Shown here: piece by piece, positions 34,022-46,436 of the stretch
Position numbering within the stretch: the first letter of the stretch is position 1
How the letters are laid out: each line of letters begins with the position of its first letter
DNA from: Phascolomyces articulosus
Lineage: Eukaryota > Mucoromycota > Mucoromycetes > Mucorales > Lichtheimiaceae
DNA length: 64,000 nt
Direction: 5' to 3'
Assembly: GCA_025677815.1 (NCBI GenBank)
Contig: JAIXMP010000056.1
Coordinates: forward strand, 1 to 64,000
Notes under the pieces: model-generated
Database searches by the model: none
The model's input: only the letters and a program-made list of their open reading frames with translations
What the model was told of the DNA's origin: nothing
Made by a program: the position numbers and the translations under genes

Positions 34022-35378
34022 ATGGTTGAGTATAACACCAATAATAATATCAATATTACTAAAAAACCATCTACTTTACAAAAACTTGCCCGTTGGCAAA
34101 GTTCAACTACCCATGAGAAGAGACTTAATACAAAACCAAAGAGTTTGGCTTCATTGGAACCTGTCCATCATGACGATTTGAAAAAAGGTTCATTATACAT
34201 TGTGAAGATTAATCATGTCTCAATAACATTGTTTGAAGGTAATAAAAGAATCTCATTCTTTTCAATTTATTTAACAAATATCACAGCAATAAAAAAATCA
34301 CAGGTGACAACAATAATACTAATTTCATATTATTTATAGGATGGGACGATGAAATGTGCTGCTTTTCAATATTAAGTTAGTAATTATATTTTATACAAGC
34401 TTAGATTTTATCTTTATTTTGTTGCTAATGTACATGAATGCTTTTTTTTTATATTTAGGGTCGGAAGCAGTACCATTACGCTGGTCTGAAGCAAGGTATT
34501 TATACACATATTTAAAGGAGAAAGGTTAAATATTTATATATAATGACAATAATACAAAAAATGTGAATAATAGATTTTTGCCAGGAGATTTTGAATCGTT
34601 TGATGCATTTGATGACGCCGGAAATCCACCTGTTCATTTATGGACACGTTATTTACAAGTCGATGTTCCCGATAACTGGTTTGCTTTATTTGAAGAAGCA
34701 CGAAGGAAGCAACGAGAATGGAAAGGAATTAATCAACGTAAATCACAATTATTACCGCCACTTTCCACAACATCACCCCTACCATCAACACAGCAACAAC
34801 ATCAGCACACTCTTTTAACAGATGATCATCAGCGCATTATCCGAGACTATGCACTTCAATCTTCATCAATTCCTGTTTCTAGTAGTGCCGCAGCATCTAC
34901 TAATATTGTTGATCCGACATCATCATTTTTATCTTCTGTTTCAAGCTTACCCATGGAGTCGCGACCTCTTGGCTATATTATGAATTATAACGATAGTAGT
35001 GATATCCACCCAGATATTAATAACAATGACAACAATGACGATAATGCTCCAATATCTTCTACTGCGGTTTCCCATCATATCGAATTCCCTCGACCACCAT
35101 CAACTGTACCAGGTGTTCTCGATCGCGATGAGTTGCGTAGACACTTGCAAGACGATTTAGATAATTTACAAGGATCACCATCAATGTTATCATCGTCATC
35201 ACAAACTATTCAAGATGAAGGACGCAGGCCGTCTTCCATGTCTTTATCATTAGAAACCAAATACCAAAATAATAATAACAAAAAGAATGACAAGAATAGA
35301 TTTCTTCGTCATCATGCATCATTTACACTTAGTAATAGCAAACGCCAATCCATCCAAAACTTTTTCTCCAAAAAATAA
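34022..35378 (+). CDS. unrecognised protein, 364 aa, four exons
   Basis: Exons 34022-34238, 34340-34375, 34459-34495 and 34574-35378 sum exactly to 364 aa; the two middle exons are only 36-37 nt. The N-terminal ~150 residues look like a folded domain: LKKGSLYIVKINHVSITLFEG, WDDEMCCFSIL, RSEAVPLRWSEARFLPGDFE, HLWTRYLQVDVPDNWFALFE. The rest is low-complexity Ser/Asn/His/Pro and ends with a basic RHHASFTL and QSIQNFFSKK. The aromatic and acidic N-terminal block suggests a protein-binding module, but I cannot name the family. It converges with the gene at 35466-36401, with 87 bp between stop codons. Confidence 0.6.
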
Positions 35379-35465
35379 TTGTTTTTCTCCTCCCCAAAAT
35401 AATAATATCATTGCTAGTATTAATCGTTGTAACTATAATGTTTTTTTTTTCTTTTTCTTTTTTTA

Positions 35466-36401
35466 CTACCATCGCTTTAATGCCTCCTCCAGTGATGAAC
35501 AATGTCGTCTTGTAGATATTAATATGGGCTCAATGTATCGTTTTAAGTGATGCTTTTGTTCCTGACTACATTGCTGATCACATTCTTTGATAAGAGCTAC
35601 CATTTTTGTCTCATCATAACCTATTGCAAAAATCATTCGTGAGATATACATTTTGTCTGTTTTTGGGATATACTTCAGAAAAAAAAATAGCAAGACTTAC
35701 TAGGAAGATTACATCGTAATTGTTGGATCATAATACGTTTAATGCCCCACAATGTGTATAAAGAGAGAATTTCTGCTGAACCAAAAAGTTCTTTTTGTTG
35801 TTGTTGAATTTGGACGTTAGGTAATTCTGTCTTGTCAAGACGTCGACGCTTTCCGTTGGTATTAAGTTGCTGCTGTGCAAGTAGAATATCTGGATCCGTT
35901 GTTTGTCGTTTTAATGGTGGAGGTGATACTGTTTTAGCTACCGGTTCAGCAACGACATTTGTTGTTGCTGTTATGGCTGTTGTAGTCAAGGTTGGTTTTA
36001 TTAAGTTTGTTATTGGTTCTGTTGATATTAGAGAAGAAGTAGTGGGACTAGTTGTCGTTGGAGGGGGCTCATTCGACCAAAATGTTTCACGTAATCGATT
36101 ATAAGTTTCAAAGAGATCGGATCGAGGTACATCAAATATATTTTCACATAGCGGCTTTGACTGAGCAGGGTGAAGAGAAGAGAGGAGAATGTGTTATTAT
36201 TTGGTATTATAAGAAAAAAGGAAATTGAAAAAAGTATGAATATACCTCGCTCGCATTACCGATAGATTTTGGATCTATTGCATTACATAACTTAAAACAG
36301 AGCTCATTGAATAAAAATTTCATATAAAATGGAGAAGTATTTCTTAAAATACATGGTATAAAAAGCAGCATTACCTCAGTAAAAGAAAGTGTTTGTGACA
36401 T
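35466..36401 (-). CDS. unrecognised protein, 268 aa, three exons
   Basis: Exons 36401-36246, 36160-35701 and 35656-35466 sum to 268 aa; the last intron is 44 nt (GTAAGT to AACAG). Two conserved-looking segments flank a Thr/Pro-rich linker with a basic patch (KRRRLDK). The first is SFTEVMLLFIPCILRN and FNELCFKLCNAIDP, then VPRSDLFETYNRLRETFW. The second is LFGSAEILSLYTLWGIKRI and MYISRMIFAIGYDETKMVAL, ending CSSLEEALKRW. The two helical segments joined by a flexible linker suggest a scaffold or complex subunit. No catalytic motif is visible and I do not recognise the family. Confidence 0.55.
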
Positions 36402-36963
36402 TATTGGACGCGAAACAAAAGGTGATTCTAAATTTCTTCTATCAGAAAATGATGATTCTAATAATTATCTTCTGTTGATAAATTATAAGTATGCTACAAT
36501 ATGCTCGCCCAAGCAAGAGGAAACTTTGTAAAGGAGGGTATATATATCAATATATATCTATAAAATACTAAGTCCTTGATCGGACTTTTCTGAACCATAA
36601 GATTTTGGCAGAATGAATGAATTAAATTTTTGGTTGTAAATCACCAAAAACTGGGAAAGGATACCTTCTCTAACAACATTTGTAGGTGCTATATACAATT
36701 AACGAATTTAGCTTTATTTCGGATCATTTAATGATGAAGAAAGGGATAATTCAATAGAAAGTCGATAAAAAAACAGGAATACTGTTCCAAATAAATCTGG
36801 AACTTCACTCAAGTAAAATGAAAGGATCTAGGTGTTTCTGTTTTAAATATGTGGGTATTTCTTTGGTGAGCGGAGAGAAACGTTACCCTGTCCTACATCT
36901 TATTTTTTTTTTAGTTCCTGAACGTTTTACAATATAATCTCGAATATAAAAATTAAAGTTAAA
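36402..36963. promoter_or_regulatory. divergent promoter region between 36401 and 36964
   Basis: A 562-bp AT-rich spacer between two divergent start codons. No gene. A T-run and AAATTAAAGTTAAA lie immediately before the ATG at 36964. No further element is recognised. Confidence 0.4.
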
Positions 36964-38331
36964 ATGGCATTTCGATTATTAGCGCGAGGAGGACAACGGT
37001 TTTCAGTACCAATCATTCGTCATGGACAACGATCAGCATTGCGCCTACGCTCACCGACTACAAATGTAACTGCAGTATCACCACATACATTTAGTCCAGT
37101 CGTGCCTTTGACATTACAACGTAACATGAGTCGGCCTGCCGGTGCAGCACCACCACGCGTACGTACCATTCCTTTCCACCCTATTCCTGCTTTAATGATA
37201 TTTACAGCACTATTATGCCTTGGTGTTGGCTTATACGAATACTTTTTATCTGACCTACAAAAATATCCAGCACCTGTACGACAAGCGTTACGACGAGCCC
37301 TTTATTACCAAAACAAAAAAGATATCCCCTTGTCATTAAAATATTTCCGTGAGGCACTTCAGTTGGCCGTTGAATCACCTGAATTAGAACGAGATGGAGC
37401 ACCCTTGACTGGTATCATGATTCAATTAGGTACTTTTCTTGAGTCGTTGGGACGTCATCCAGAAGCCAAACAAACACTCACATTGGCGTTACGACATTTG
37501 TTGGGCTTGGAAAATGAGCGTATGATCCAAGAAGAAGGAGAGTCTGTTGTAGAAAAAAAGCCAGATTCTGCCATGTTTGAAGTGGATATCAGTATATTGG
37601 ATCCTCTTGTCCAAAAAAAGGTTGTGGGCATTGCACAAAAATTAGGTGATATTCATGCTGCTATGCGACGCGATGAAGAGGCGGAACGATGGTATACATG
37701 GGCAGTTGAACATTTATTACGTATTTCATCAAGACCTACATCAAAATATGGTGATGATGGAAATGAAAGAGTATTTGACAAGGAACATATGCCCAAATGG
37801 TTAACAAACACAGAATTGGGGGCTTCTTTGGAAACATTAGGTCAATTTTATGCGGGTCGTAATAAGTATACGTAAGTGAATGATTCGATTGAGGATGATC
37901 TACCTATGTTAGATAGCAATTCTTAAAATGTATTCTAATATCATCCAATAAAAATTATGTATAGTTATGCGATGCCATTATATCTTCAAGCACTAACATT
38001 GGCAGGTGTTGATACATGTCACGCAACAGTGATCATGAACAACCTCAGCGAAGGATTTGCTGCAATGGGACGATTAGAGGAAGCAAAGAATTGGGCAGAA
38101 CGGGGTGTTGAATTGGCACAAAATCCAAATACTCGCAAGGCCAATAAGGATGGAGAGGTATGCGATGATACCTGTGGTGTATTATTATATAATCTTGGTA
38201 TGATCCACGAACAATTAGATGACAAGACGGGTGCTATGGTATTCTACGCTAAAGCCAAGAAACATGGAAAAGAATATAAGAACATTGATGTCGTTCAAGA
38301 AGCTGATCAGGCTTTAAAACGATTACAATAA
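36964..38331 (+). CDS. mitochondrial inner-membrane TPR protein, Mgr3-like
   Basis: Exons 36964-37871 and 37965-38331 give 424 aa. Residues 1-60 are Arg/Ser-rich and free of acidic residues, a typical mitochondrial presequence. One membrane span follows (IPALMIFTALLCLGVGLYEYF, residues ~74-94). The rest is TPR-like: DIPLSLKYFREALQLAVE, LTGIMIQLGTFLESLGRHPE, KVVGIAQKLGDIHAAMRRDE, LYLQALTLAGVDTCH, VIMNNLSEGFAAMGRLEEAK, LLYNLGMIHEQLDDK. This layout matches yeast Mgr3, an adaptor that with Mgr1 delivers substrates to the i-AAA protease Yme1 in the inner membrane; the TPR part would face the intermembrane space. Other single-span mitochondrial TPR proteins are possible. The gene converges with the VTC gene, 249 bp between stops. 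Confidence 0.6.
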
Positions 38332-38580
38332 GAATCACATGTTATATAGAAATGATATTAGAGTAAAATACAAGCAATTCTTTTTATACTTTTTATTATG
38401 TATATTTTTTGTTTGTTTGTTGTTGTTGTTTAGTTTGTATATGTATGTAGAAAGAAGAAAAGTGCGAACAATGAGAGTGAAGATAGATAGAAAAAAAGAA
38501 TGATATAATTGTACAACATAAGAGAAGAAAGCAAAGAGAAAAAAAGAAAAAAGAAAATAGTAGATACAGAGGAATGCAAA

Positions 38581-40770
38581 TTAGAAGAAATAAAACAAGG
38601 TCGGTGCGTGCACTGTAAACTTGAGATATGCATTCAATCCAACAGCAAACATCAATGCAACACAAATAACAGTAGGACCTGTTGTCTCATCATAAGGTCC
38701 AGGTGATCTGGCACGAATTAATTCTCGACGACGATAGTATAAACCCATACCATAAATCAATGTAGATAATGCAACGAGGGTATAGACGACACCGCTCACC
38801 TTGCCAACTGCATCACCCGCATTAAAAAGCGCAAGCGAGAATGTTGAAAGAAGTGTACCAAGGGACATCCAAGAAAAGTAGGTACGTTCATTGGCAAAAA
38901 ATACCTTGGGTTCCACACGAAGAGGAGTTACCACCTTTTTGGGTACTCGGACACCAGGTGGCAATACTACTGGCTCACGGATTGGTTCACCATCCCTGCC
39001 AATCCATTGATTCCATATTTGGGTGAATTTCTGTGCCATTTGTGTGGTTGTATCATCATGTCCAAGAGCATCCGAGGAGGTGGAAGCATCTTGTGAAGAG
39101 GTGGGAAGTAAACTATTGTTGGTACCCATGTACGACGTGGAAGATCCCCGATTACCAAGCAAAGAAGTACGTTCCGTCACTCTACCCGAAGGAGGTGAAG
39201 ATGTTGCCATGGAAGAACGATATCGCAAAGTTGCTTGTTGTTGATCTTGTTGTTCTTGATCTTCTGTAGCCAATAAGGATAATGGAGGGGATGCTTTATC
39301 CTTACCCTTGTGTGATTTTTTCGATACGGAGGGTGTTTGAGAAGGTAAGACAGGTAATTGTTCAACTACATCCTCATCAATCTGAGCGAGCCAGTAAGGA
39401 AGTAAGGCAACACGGGTATCAAACATGAGAGCAATGCCATGTACAAATTTGCTGAAATGATGTGCTTCCTCAAGAATTCCACTTTCTTCCAGGTCAACAA
39501 TCCATTCTGGTTCGGATGTTCCAGGTGGGAGATCTAATTTGATTTCAAAGGTAGCATATGGATATCGATTGACTTCACTGGTAGGTAACTTGGGGAATGG
39601 ATACTCGATATCCGCATCAGACCGATGCCATTGACCTTCGGCACGACGTACCGTCTTGTCATCTGTAAACAATCCTGAGTCTTCGCGTATAAAACACAAA
39701 TCAGTATCAAGAGCCATACGGACACGAGTATCGCCTGGAATTTGGAAAGCTGTACGTCGATAATAAGTGCGCAATATTGGATGCATATGATTTTCCATAA
39801 TCATGTGTTGTACATCTTTAGCAAGTTGCTGAAATCGCGCAACATCTTGTTCCGACTTGCCCATATTATTACGCATCTTGGTCACGGATTTATCAATAAA
39901 TGTTTGTTCACCACGTAAGAATCCTTCAACATATTTATCCTTGATCACAAAACGATCTGTCAATTCTCCATGCTCCTCATCTGCAAGTGTTCTTCGTTCA
40001 ACGGCGATCGTTGTGTTGTTCTTGGCACTACCATACCATCGAAGGCGAATCACTTGTGATCCCTCAGCTGACTCAACCCGGGAATTGTATGTCTCAAGAC
40101 CAGCATTGTCAAGATATAATGAAGAAATAGGTGGGTCAATATTATCTTGCTTTAGACTATTATCACGGTAGACCAAGACAGGTAAATGCCGGAGTACGAA
40201 TGTCTTGAGTTCCAGGATATTATCTGTATGAACGAAAAATCGTTTCACGACAGTATTACGCCGACGATCTGTTGCTGATGCACCCCCTCCTGTTGTGGTA
40301 GTAGTTTGAGGTGCTGTTGTTGATGAAGTTACTTCCCCATTTGTTTCTTGTGACTTGATAGCAAGAGGTTTCTTGAAAGACATTTCTTTACCACCTTGAC
40401 GAGCTTTACTGAATAATTCAGAGAGCTTGATAAGCAATGCATCATCATCTTGTTTCCAGAAAGGACATTGGTTGAGTCGGACCATAAACATCGGACGCAG
40501 AATATAGTTGGTATGACGATCGTGCTTCTTTACGATTTTTAAAAAACCTGTATAATTTAAACGCGAGAAACGTGCCAATCGATTCACATCGTCTGCAATC
40601 ACATTGATATTTTCTTGTACACGACCCATTTCAGATGGATCTGGTTGTGAAGCAATGACTTGGTCCCAAGAATCGATACGACTTTTGATTTCTTCCAATT
40701 TTTGTTGATGGAACGCATAAATCTGAAACAAGACAATTTTTTTTTTCTTTTGTTATTGTTGTGGTTCGAA

Positions 40771-40845
<75 letters not shown>

Positions 40846-41108
40846 TTTTCTCTTCTCCCCCAAAAGCCTCTGTTTTTTTCATTATGGCACATACAACAAG
40901 TTTATCTCACTACTTATCCCAAATAAAATACAATACATACTTTTTCCAAGTTGTTATCCAATACTTCAACAAATTCGGTTTCGTCCTTTTCAGTAAATGG
41001 TCGGTCTTTCTCAGCTTTTCGAAGTTTCTTTTTTAGTCCGTCGTAATCAATATAATATTCTTGCCATTCGGGATAAATGGCATCTTTTAACCGTGATCCA
41101 AATTTCAT
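38581..41108 (-). CDS. vacuolar transporter chaperone (VTC) subunit, SPX-TTM-DUF202
   Basis: Exons 41108-40941 and 40722-38581 give 769 aa. SPX domain at 1-~150: KFGSRLKDAIYPEWQEYYID at the N terminus, SRLNYTGFLKIVKKHD as the inositol-pyrophosphate helix. TTM/polyphosphate-polymerase domain at ~190-500: FFVHTDNILELK, QVIRLRWYG, VERRT, DRFVIKDKY, RTAFQIPGDTRVR, FEIKLD, FSKFVHG. A Ser/Gln-rich linker of ~130 residues and a DUF202-type membrane unit with three spans close the protein. VTC makes polyphosphate from ATP at the vacuole or acidocalcisome membrane. Compared with catalytic Vtc4 as I recall it, the lysine of E-R-K-T is Arg here and the first lysine of the P-K-F-S-K pair is His. The linker is also long, so this may be a Vtc2/3-type regulatory subunit. 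The intron holds an AAT microsatellite. Confidence 0.9.
40770..40845. repeat. (AAT)25 microsatellite in the VTC intron
   Basis: About 25 uninterrupted AAT triplets inside the only intron of the VTC gene. It creates false long poly-Asn, poly-Leu and poly-Tyr reading frames in all frames. Its length probably varies between strains. Confidence 0.95.
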
Positions 41109-42123
41109 TATATGCTAGGATTCTTGATTAAACGCCAATGACAAAAAAAAAAGAAAAGAAAAGAAAAAAGAAAGGAAGAAAAAAGAAAATATGCCAATTG
41201 GATAGTTGCTTGTTATAATTATAAAAATATGTGGAAGCGGAGCTTTTTTTTTATAATGTCATTGATCTGTTTTAAGTCTATACGTTTTTAAACTTGTTTT
41301 TTGTTGTATTTTCTATTAGAAACAACAATAACAATAATAATGACTATGATGATGATGATGATAATGATGATTACTAGTAAATAAACATTCCATAAAGCAT
41401 TATATATAGGATAAAAAATTAGTATAAATTCTTAATTGTTCCAAGTTATTTAAGATTGATAAACAAATGTTGCCTTTCAAAATAACATTCAACCAAGCTT
41501 TTTGTGCTTTGTTACACAGATATCCATTTTTTTCCGCCAGTTGAAATGGATCAATTTCACCTCGTGACTAAATCGTTGGTGGATATTTTTTCATTGAACC
41601 TCACGGGACAAGATTATACAATTTTACTTGTCAGCTATTTTTTTATATATATATATCACTTATCATCCATGAAAGTTAATTATATATATATATACTTTTA
41701 TTATTATTATAATAAGGTATAATAATCATAATCATCATAAGAGTAATAATTTTATATATTACAGAAAAGTAACAATTTATAAGCCATAGATTTGGTTCTA
41801 CATATGAAACTATGAATTTATATAAAGTGTATCAATTTGATTAAACTTTTTATTTATGATTACAATCCATCCGATCAAGATGTTTATGTATGACAAAAAA
41901 GTAAAGGTATTTGATTTCAAATAAGGATGATAGATTCTCCATCATTTTAAAATAAATACCATACCTTTTTTTAACTAATAGGAATATATATATGATATGA
42001 TATTTACAATTAAAAAAAAAGTGACAAAAAGGTATCGAGTATATATATATGTTCACAATAATATACAAAAAAAAAAGGACGAGTCCTTCATAGTAAGTGG
42101 TATGCGTAGGATGATTTAAAAAT
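41109..42123. other. 1-kb intergenic region, no gene
   Basis: Holds A/G-rich sequence just upstream of the VTC start, several TATATA runs and small GAT/AAT repeats. A 72-codon frame at 41504-41722 has no motif and ends in TATA repeats; not accepted. Confidence 0.55.
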
Positions 42124-42709
42124 TTAAATATCTTTTTGTCTCATCATTTTATGTTGTTCACGTTTTTCTAATTTTTTGGCTTGTCGATTCGCATGTTCTA
42201 AATACATATCTGAAAGATCTTCATGTTTTGGTTGTCGTTCTTGTTGTGCTTCTTCATATTTCGCTTGTAATGTCGATTTTTGTTCTAATTGACTAGGATC
42301 ATCAATAGTGACATTCACATCTTGATTAACAAATGTATTAGATCGTCGTTGGGTTGTTGTGAATCGATATGTATTTTGAGAGGGCATAAATTCATATAAT
42401 TTGGATGATACAGATTGAGGGATTTGTGGGAGTACTTGATATAATTCACCACCATGGCTACCATCAATACCAGTATCATCCTCTTTCTTTTTTGTTTTTC
42501 GTAATTCAATAATTTCAGGGACTTGGATTTCTGTCAAGTACTCATCATCTTGTGTTTCAGAGAAACGGAAATCATCATCTTCATTCTCAGTGTTGTTATC
42601 ATCTTTATATTCCATTTGATCCCCTTCTTCAGGTTCAAGTTCACCCCAAAGAGAACGATCTACATCAATTCCCTCCAGGAAAGATAACTACTTTTTGTTA
42701 CTATATGAA

Positions 42710-42745
<36 letters not shown>

Positions 42746-44154
42746 TAAAACTTTTTTTTTTACCTCCTGATTATCTTGGGACTGTTGAACTCCAAACACG
42801 TCTCCATAAAGTGGTCGATTGAACTAAAATTACGTCATATCAGCTTGATTAATATTATTCACAAGTATTATTATCCATATATTCTTACCTCATCTACTGG
42901 AGGATGACCCCATTGACCTGATTTATAGCCCCACTCAGCCCCTTTGGGTATTGGTGCATTCACACCTGGTAATTCAAGTTGAGGATAGCTTGGTGGTGGC
43001 CCATATCGTTGCATGCCAAATAACCATGGTGGGGGTTCAATACTATCCAATGCTTCTTGTAAGGTTGTTGAAATTTTTCCTGGTTTAAATTGATTTACAT
43101 TTTCCTTTCCTTCATAATAACTAAAAAAGAAAGAATAAAAAATATACCATTATATATATATAAAAGATGATTCTGTCTTTGATTTCTTAATGATATAAAA
43201 TTGTGAAGAAAATGAAAAAAAAAAAATACACATACAGATCGCCATGACCTGTCAATCTAGGTTTCGTTTGGAATCGATAAAATGCATCATGTAATTTTTG
43301 ATAATCCAGATCCATTTTACCAAGCTTTGGATTAAGACGTGCTCTTCGTTTTGCACTACGTCTTGCTTCTACTTCTTTTTCCTTAATAGCGTCACGAATC
43401 TCTGCAATTCCTGTTTGTTTTATAAACTCTATTTTATGATATGAGTTACCTCAGTTGTAGTGTTTCTAATGTATATTTCAGTATCATGCTATTTATTATT
43501 TACCTGGTAATTCCCAAGGAACTCTTTCTTTTCTACGCTGTAAATAAGGTCTTTGTTGACACCAATGTCGTGGTACTGGTATTGTGTTACGATAAGATTT
43601 TAATGAAACCAAAAGTTTAGGATCCGTAGCATCCACATCCCAGGGTTCAACGACTTCAGGTATATCTGCTAACTGTTTTAATTCCTCCACAGTAAGTCGT
43701 GTCAATCTTTTTAATTGCTTTCTCGAAATAGGTAATGTTACATCATCCTCTTCTACTTTTTCATCGTCGTCCTTCCTTTTATATGTTGATGGTACTGTTG
43801 TCGTTTCTTTCACTGTAGGCACGTCAAAATGATCAAGAACGCGTGAAAAATATTGTAATATTGATTGATCTACATGGAATGGGTCATTTTCTATTATTTC
43901 ATCGTGTTGCTAAAAATACATAAAAAAGAAATTGAGTTTTATGAGATCTAAAACTGAAAGAAGTATATATAAAAAAGTTGTATGGTAGGGGGAGGGGGGA
44001 TACAAACAGAATTAGATAATGGTGGATCGTCTTCTTGTATTGTTTCATTTTGTAAAGTGGCATCTTTACGATGTTTTCGTGCTTTCTTTTTTGCACGTCG
44101 TTTTTGTTTTAATGCTTTTATTCGTTCAGTTGAATTATTATCTTTTGTCGCCAT
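42124..44154 (-). CDS. sf3b2: splicing factor 3B subunit 2 (SF3B2/Cus1)
   Basis: Exons 44154-44008, 43909-43504, 43428-43236, 43120-42889, 42823-42764 and 42672-42124 sum exactly to 528 aa. SF3B2 is the U2 snRNP SF3b subunit that contacts the branch-site region and SF3B4. Recognised in order: basic N terminus (RAKKKARKHRK); DUF382 block ISRKQLKRLTRLTVEELKQL, VVEPWDVDATDPKLLVSLKS, VPVPRHW-type IPVPRHWCQQRPYL; MDLDYQKLHDAFYRFQTKP; the PSP proline-rich motif PPPWLFGMQRYGPPPSYP; GAEWGYKSGQWGHPPVDE then PLYGDVFG; RSLWGELEPEE; VPEIIELRK; and a basic C-terminal helix with EDLSDMYLEHANRQAKK. It is shorter than human SF3B2 (895 aa), mostly because the N-terminal proline-rich region is missing. It is divergent from palC, with 225 bp between start codons. 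Confidence 0.95.
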
Positions 44155-44379
44155 GACTTTTTTTTTGTTGAAAAAAAAAAAAAAAAAAGACAGAATTTGA
44201 TGCGAAATAATAAATCATTTTTGGGATATTTGGGAATTTAATCTCCACCTCTCTCCCTCTCTTTCCTAGTTTCACACAAACTCAAAAGCTTGGCAAGCCT
44301 AAAAAAAAAACGGGTTTTTTCGTTTCTTTCCTTTCTTTTACACCATTACAAAGCAAAGTGTAAGTGGCCATCAAACATT
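44155..44379. promoter_or_regulatory. shared divergent promoter SF3B2/palC
   Basis: 225 bp between two start codons. It includes an A/T homopolymer pair near 44158-44188 that may exclude nucleosomes, and a CT-rich tract (ACCTCTCTCCCTCTCTTTCC) before the palC ATG. Confidence 0.5.
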
Positions 44380-46436
44380 ATGAGTTATACATATTCGTTA
44401 CCTACAACGGGTGCATTGTCATTTGTGGAATTCTTTAAAGACGTGAGTGCCTACTCTTCCGAAATCTCTGATGCTACGGCCCAAAGAGGAAGGATTCGAA
44501 CTGTGCTTAAAGGACTTAAGAAAGAAGCTCAAGAGGAACGCGATTATCGTCATATTGTTAACGTAACGTATTCTATTTAAATAAACACGGGGTGGTTTGT
44601 TTTTTCAAATAATATTGACTATTGAAGGATGAAAAGGTTCCTGAACCTGAAAAAAAAAGAGTGAGGATCTATGATGCTTATTTTACTATGTTTAAATAGA
44701 CTATTGAAGATTATCTACCCTATCTTGTTAGTGTAATCAATTGTCTTCAATCTGGTGAACTGAAGTTAAAGAAAAATATTGGTAACGAAAATAAAAAGAG
44801 GGATAATGGATGGAGGGGAAAAAAAAGGGAAATGGTTAGCATGAATTATCGATAAGGTTACAAAAAAATATATTTTCATGTTAAAGCTAAAGCTAATTTT
44901 ATCAACATAAATTATTATTATCTAGAGACATCTTGGCGATCTACATTGAGTGATCATATTATTCACACGGGTAGTAATGCTCCTCGGATAACTTGTCCTG
45001 ATATCTATTATGAACTATTATTCGTTTTAATGACATACGGTTATGCATGTTCAATGCAAAGTAATGATATTTTAAAAACGATACAAGAAGGATCTAGTAC
45101 AGCTTCAGCTCAATATAACAAGGTAATATAACATTTTAAATATACAAATAATTAGGATAGATTTACTATATCAGTGTTGTCAAAAAGTGATGGAATGTTG
45201 GTTAATTTTAATAATAATAATAAAAAAAAAGAAATGTTTGATCCCCCCCCCAAAAAAAATTTAACTTTTTTTTTTTGATACATTAATGAATTATCAATTT
45301 AGGCAGCTGATTCATTAAACACAGCAGCAAGTGTATTTAATTATGTTGCCTATGAAGTGATACCAAAATGGCGACAACCACCCGAAAATCGTCCAGTAGA
45401 AACCATTAAGGAATTACCTGTTGCACTATCAAAGTAGTAATAATAATTTTGATCTGAGAAATAGAGTTGGGGGGGAATCGAGGAAACGTGCGGATAAGGA
45501 TGAAATGGAATCAAGAGAGTATTAAGAATTAACCTGTGAATATATTTGTAACATAGGATGGCGTTAGCTGATGCACAATATATTGCAATCAATAAGGCAT
45601 TACTGGCTGGTAACGTATCAAAATCATTGGTTGCTAAACTCTATATTGGCGTTGGAGGACAATATGAAATGGCATACGGGCTTGTATCATCTATTAGTGG
45701 AGCCCAAGAAGTATCAACTGATTTAAAGAAATATATATATGATGGAGCACAATTTTACAAGGTAATTATAGTATAGGATGGATTGATGATTAGAATGTTT
45801 TTTTTTTGCACCATTGAGAACTAAAATTATTAACTATATAATAAGGCAATGGGAAAAAAATATCTTGCACTAGATGCAAATGATAACCAGTACGTATTAT
45901 GGTTTGGGGGATATTATTATCTGAAATTGGAAGAGCATGGTATATATATGATAATAATAATAATAATAACTTTCGAATGAACTTGGTATCAAATAGGAAA
46001 ATGGGTGAAGCTGTTGGATTTCTTCGAGAATGTAAAGCAGATTTGAGATCTATACAACATTCAAGTCTTTCCAAACCTCATTTACGTAAATCAGGTGTTG
46101 CTTCAAGAGCATTTAAAGAAGAAGAGGCTGTTTCTGAGTTATTACAAAAGTTCACAATGATTAATGACACGGTATAGTTTTTTTTTTTTGTTGATAGAAT
46201 AATAAAAAAAAGAGGATTAATTCTTTTATTTTTATACATCCCCCTCACTCTTTCCTTGACATATAAAATAGGTCACTTATCAAGATATACCCTCACGTCA
46301 GGATTTACAACGGATCATTCCTAATGGTCGAGGTGTCCTGCAAATGAAACAATACCAACTTCCATCTCCAAGATTTGGACCTACACGTGAAGAAGAACAG
46401 AGTGTAAATTATGCTCGATCTGGGGCTTATTATTAA
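44380..46436 (+). CDS. palC: BRO1-domain protein, PalC/BROX-like
   Basis: Eight exons (44380-44562, 44700-44781, 44926-45122, 45303-45433, 45557-45761, 45846-45889, 45997-46171, 46272-46436) sum to 393 aa. The BRO1-type helical domain spans nearly the whole protein: TGALSFVEFFKDVSAYS at the start, YYELLFVLMTYGYACSMQ, ADSLNTAASVFNYVAYEVIP, LADAQYIAINKALLAG, VAKLYIGVGGQYEMAYGLV, KKYLALDAND then GEAVGFLRECKADL. The end has VTYQDIPSRQDLQRIIPNGR. In filamentous fungi PalC links ESCRT-III (Vps32) to the PalA/PalB alkaline-pH signalling complex at the plasma membrane; BROX is the animal relative. The short length and lack of a V-domain favour PalC/BROX over PalA or Bro1. It shares its promoter with SF3B2. 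Confidence 0.78.

Noticed and set aside
40599..40926. Long poly-Asn, poly-Leu and poly-Tyr reading frames
   Set aside because: They are products of the AAT microsatellite in the VTC intron.
41504..41722. 72-codon plus-strand frame
   Set aside because: Its C-terminal half is TATA and TTA repeats and no conserved motif is present.
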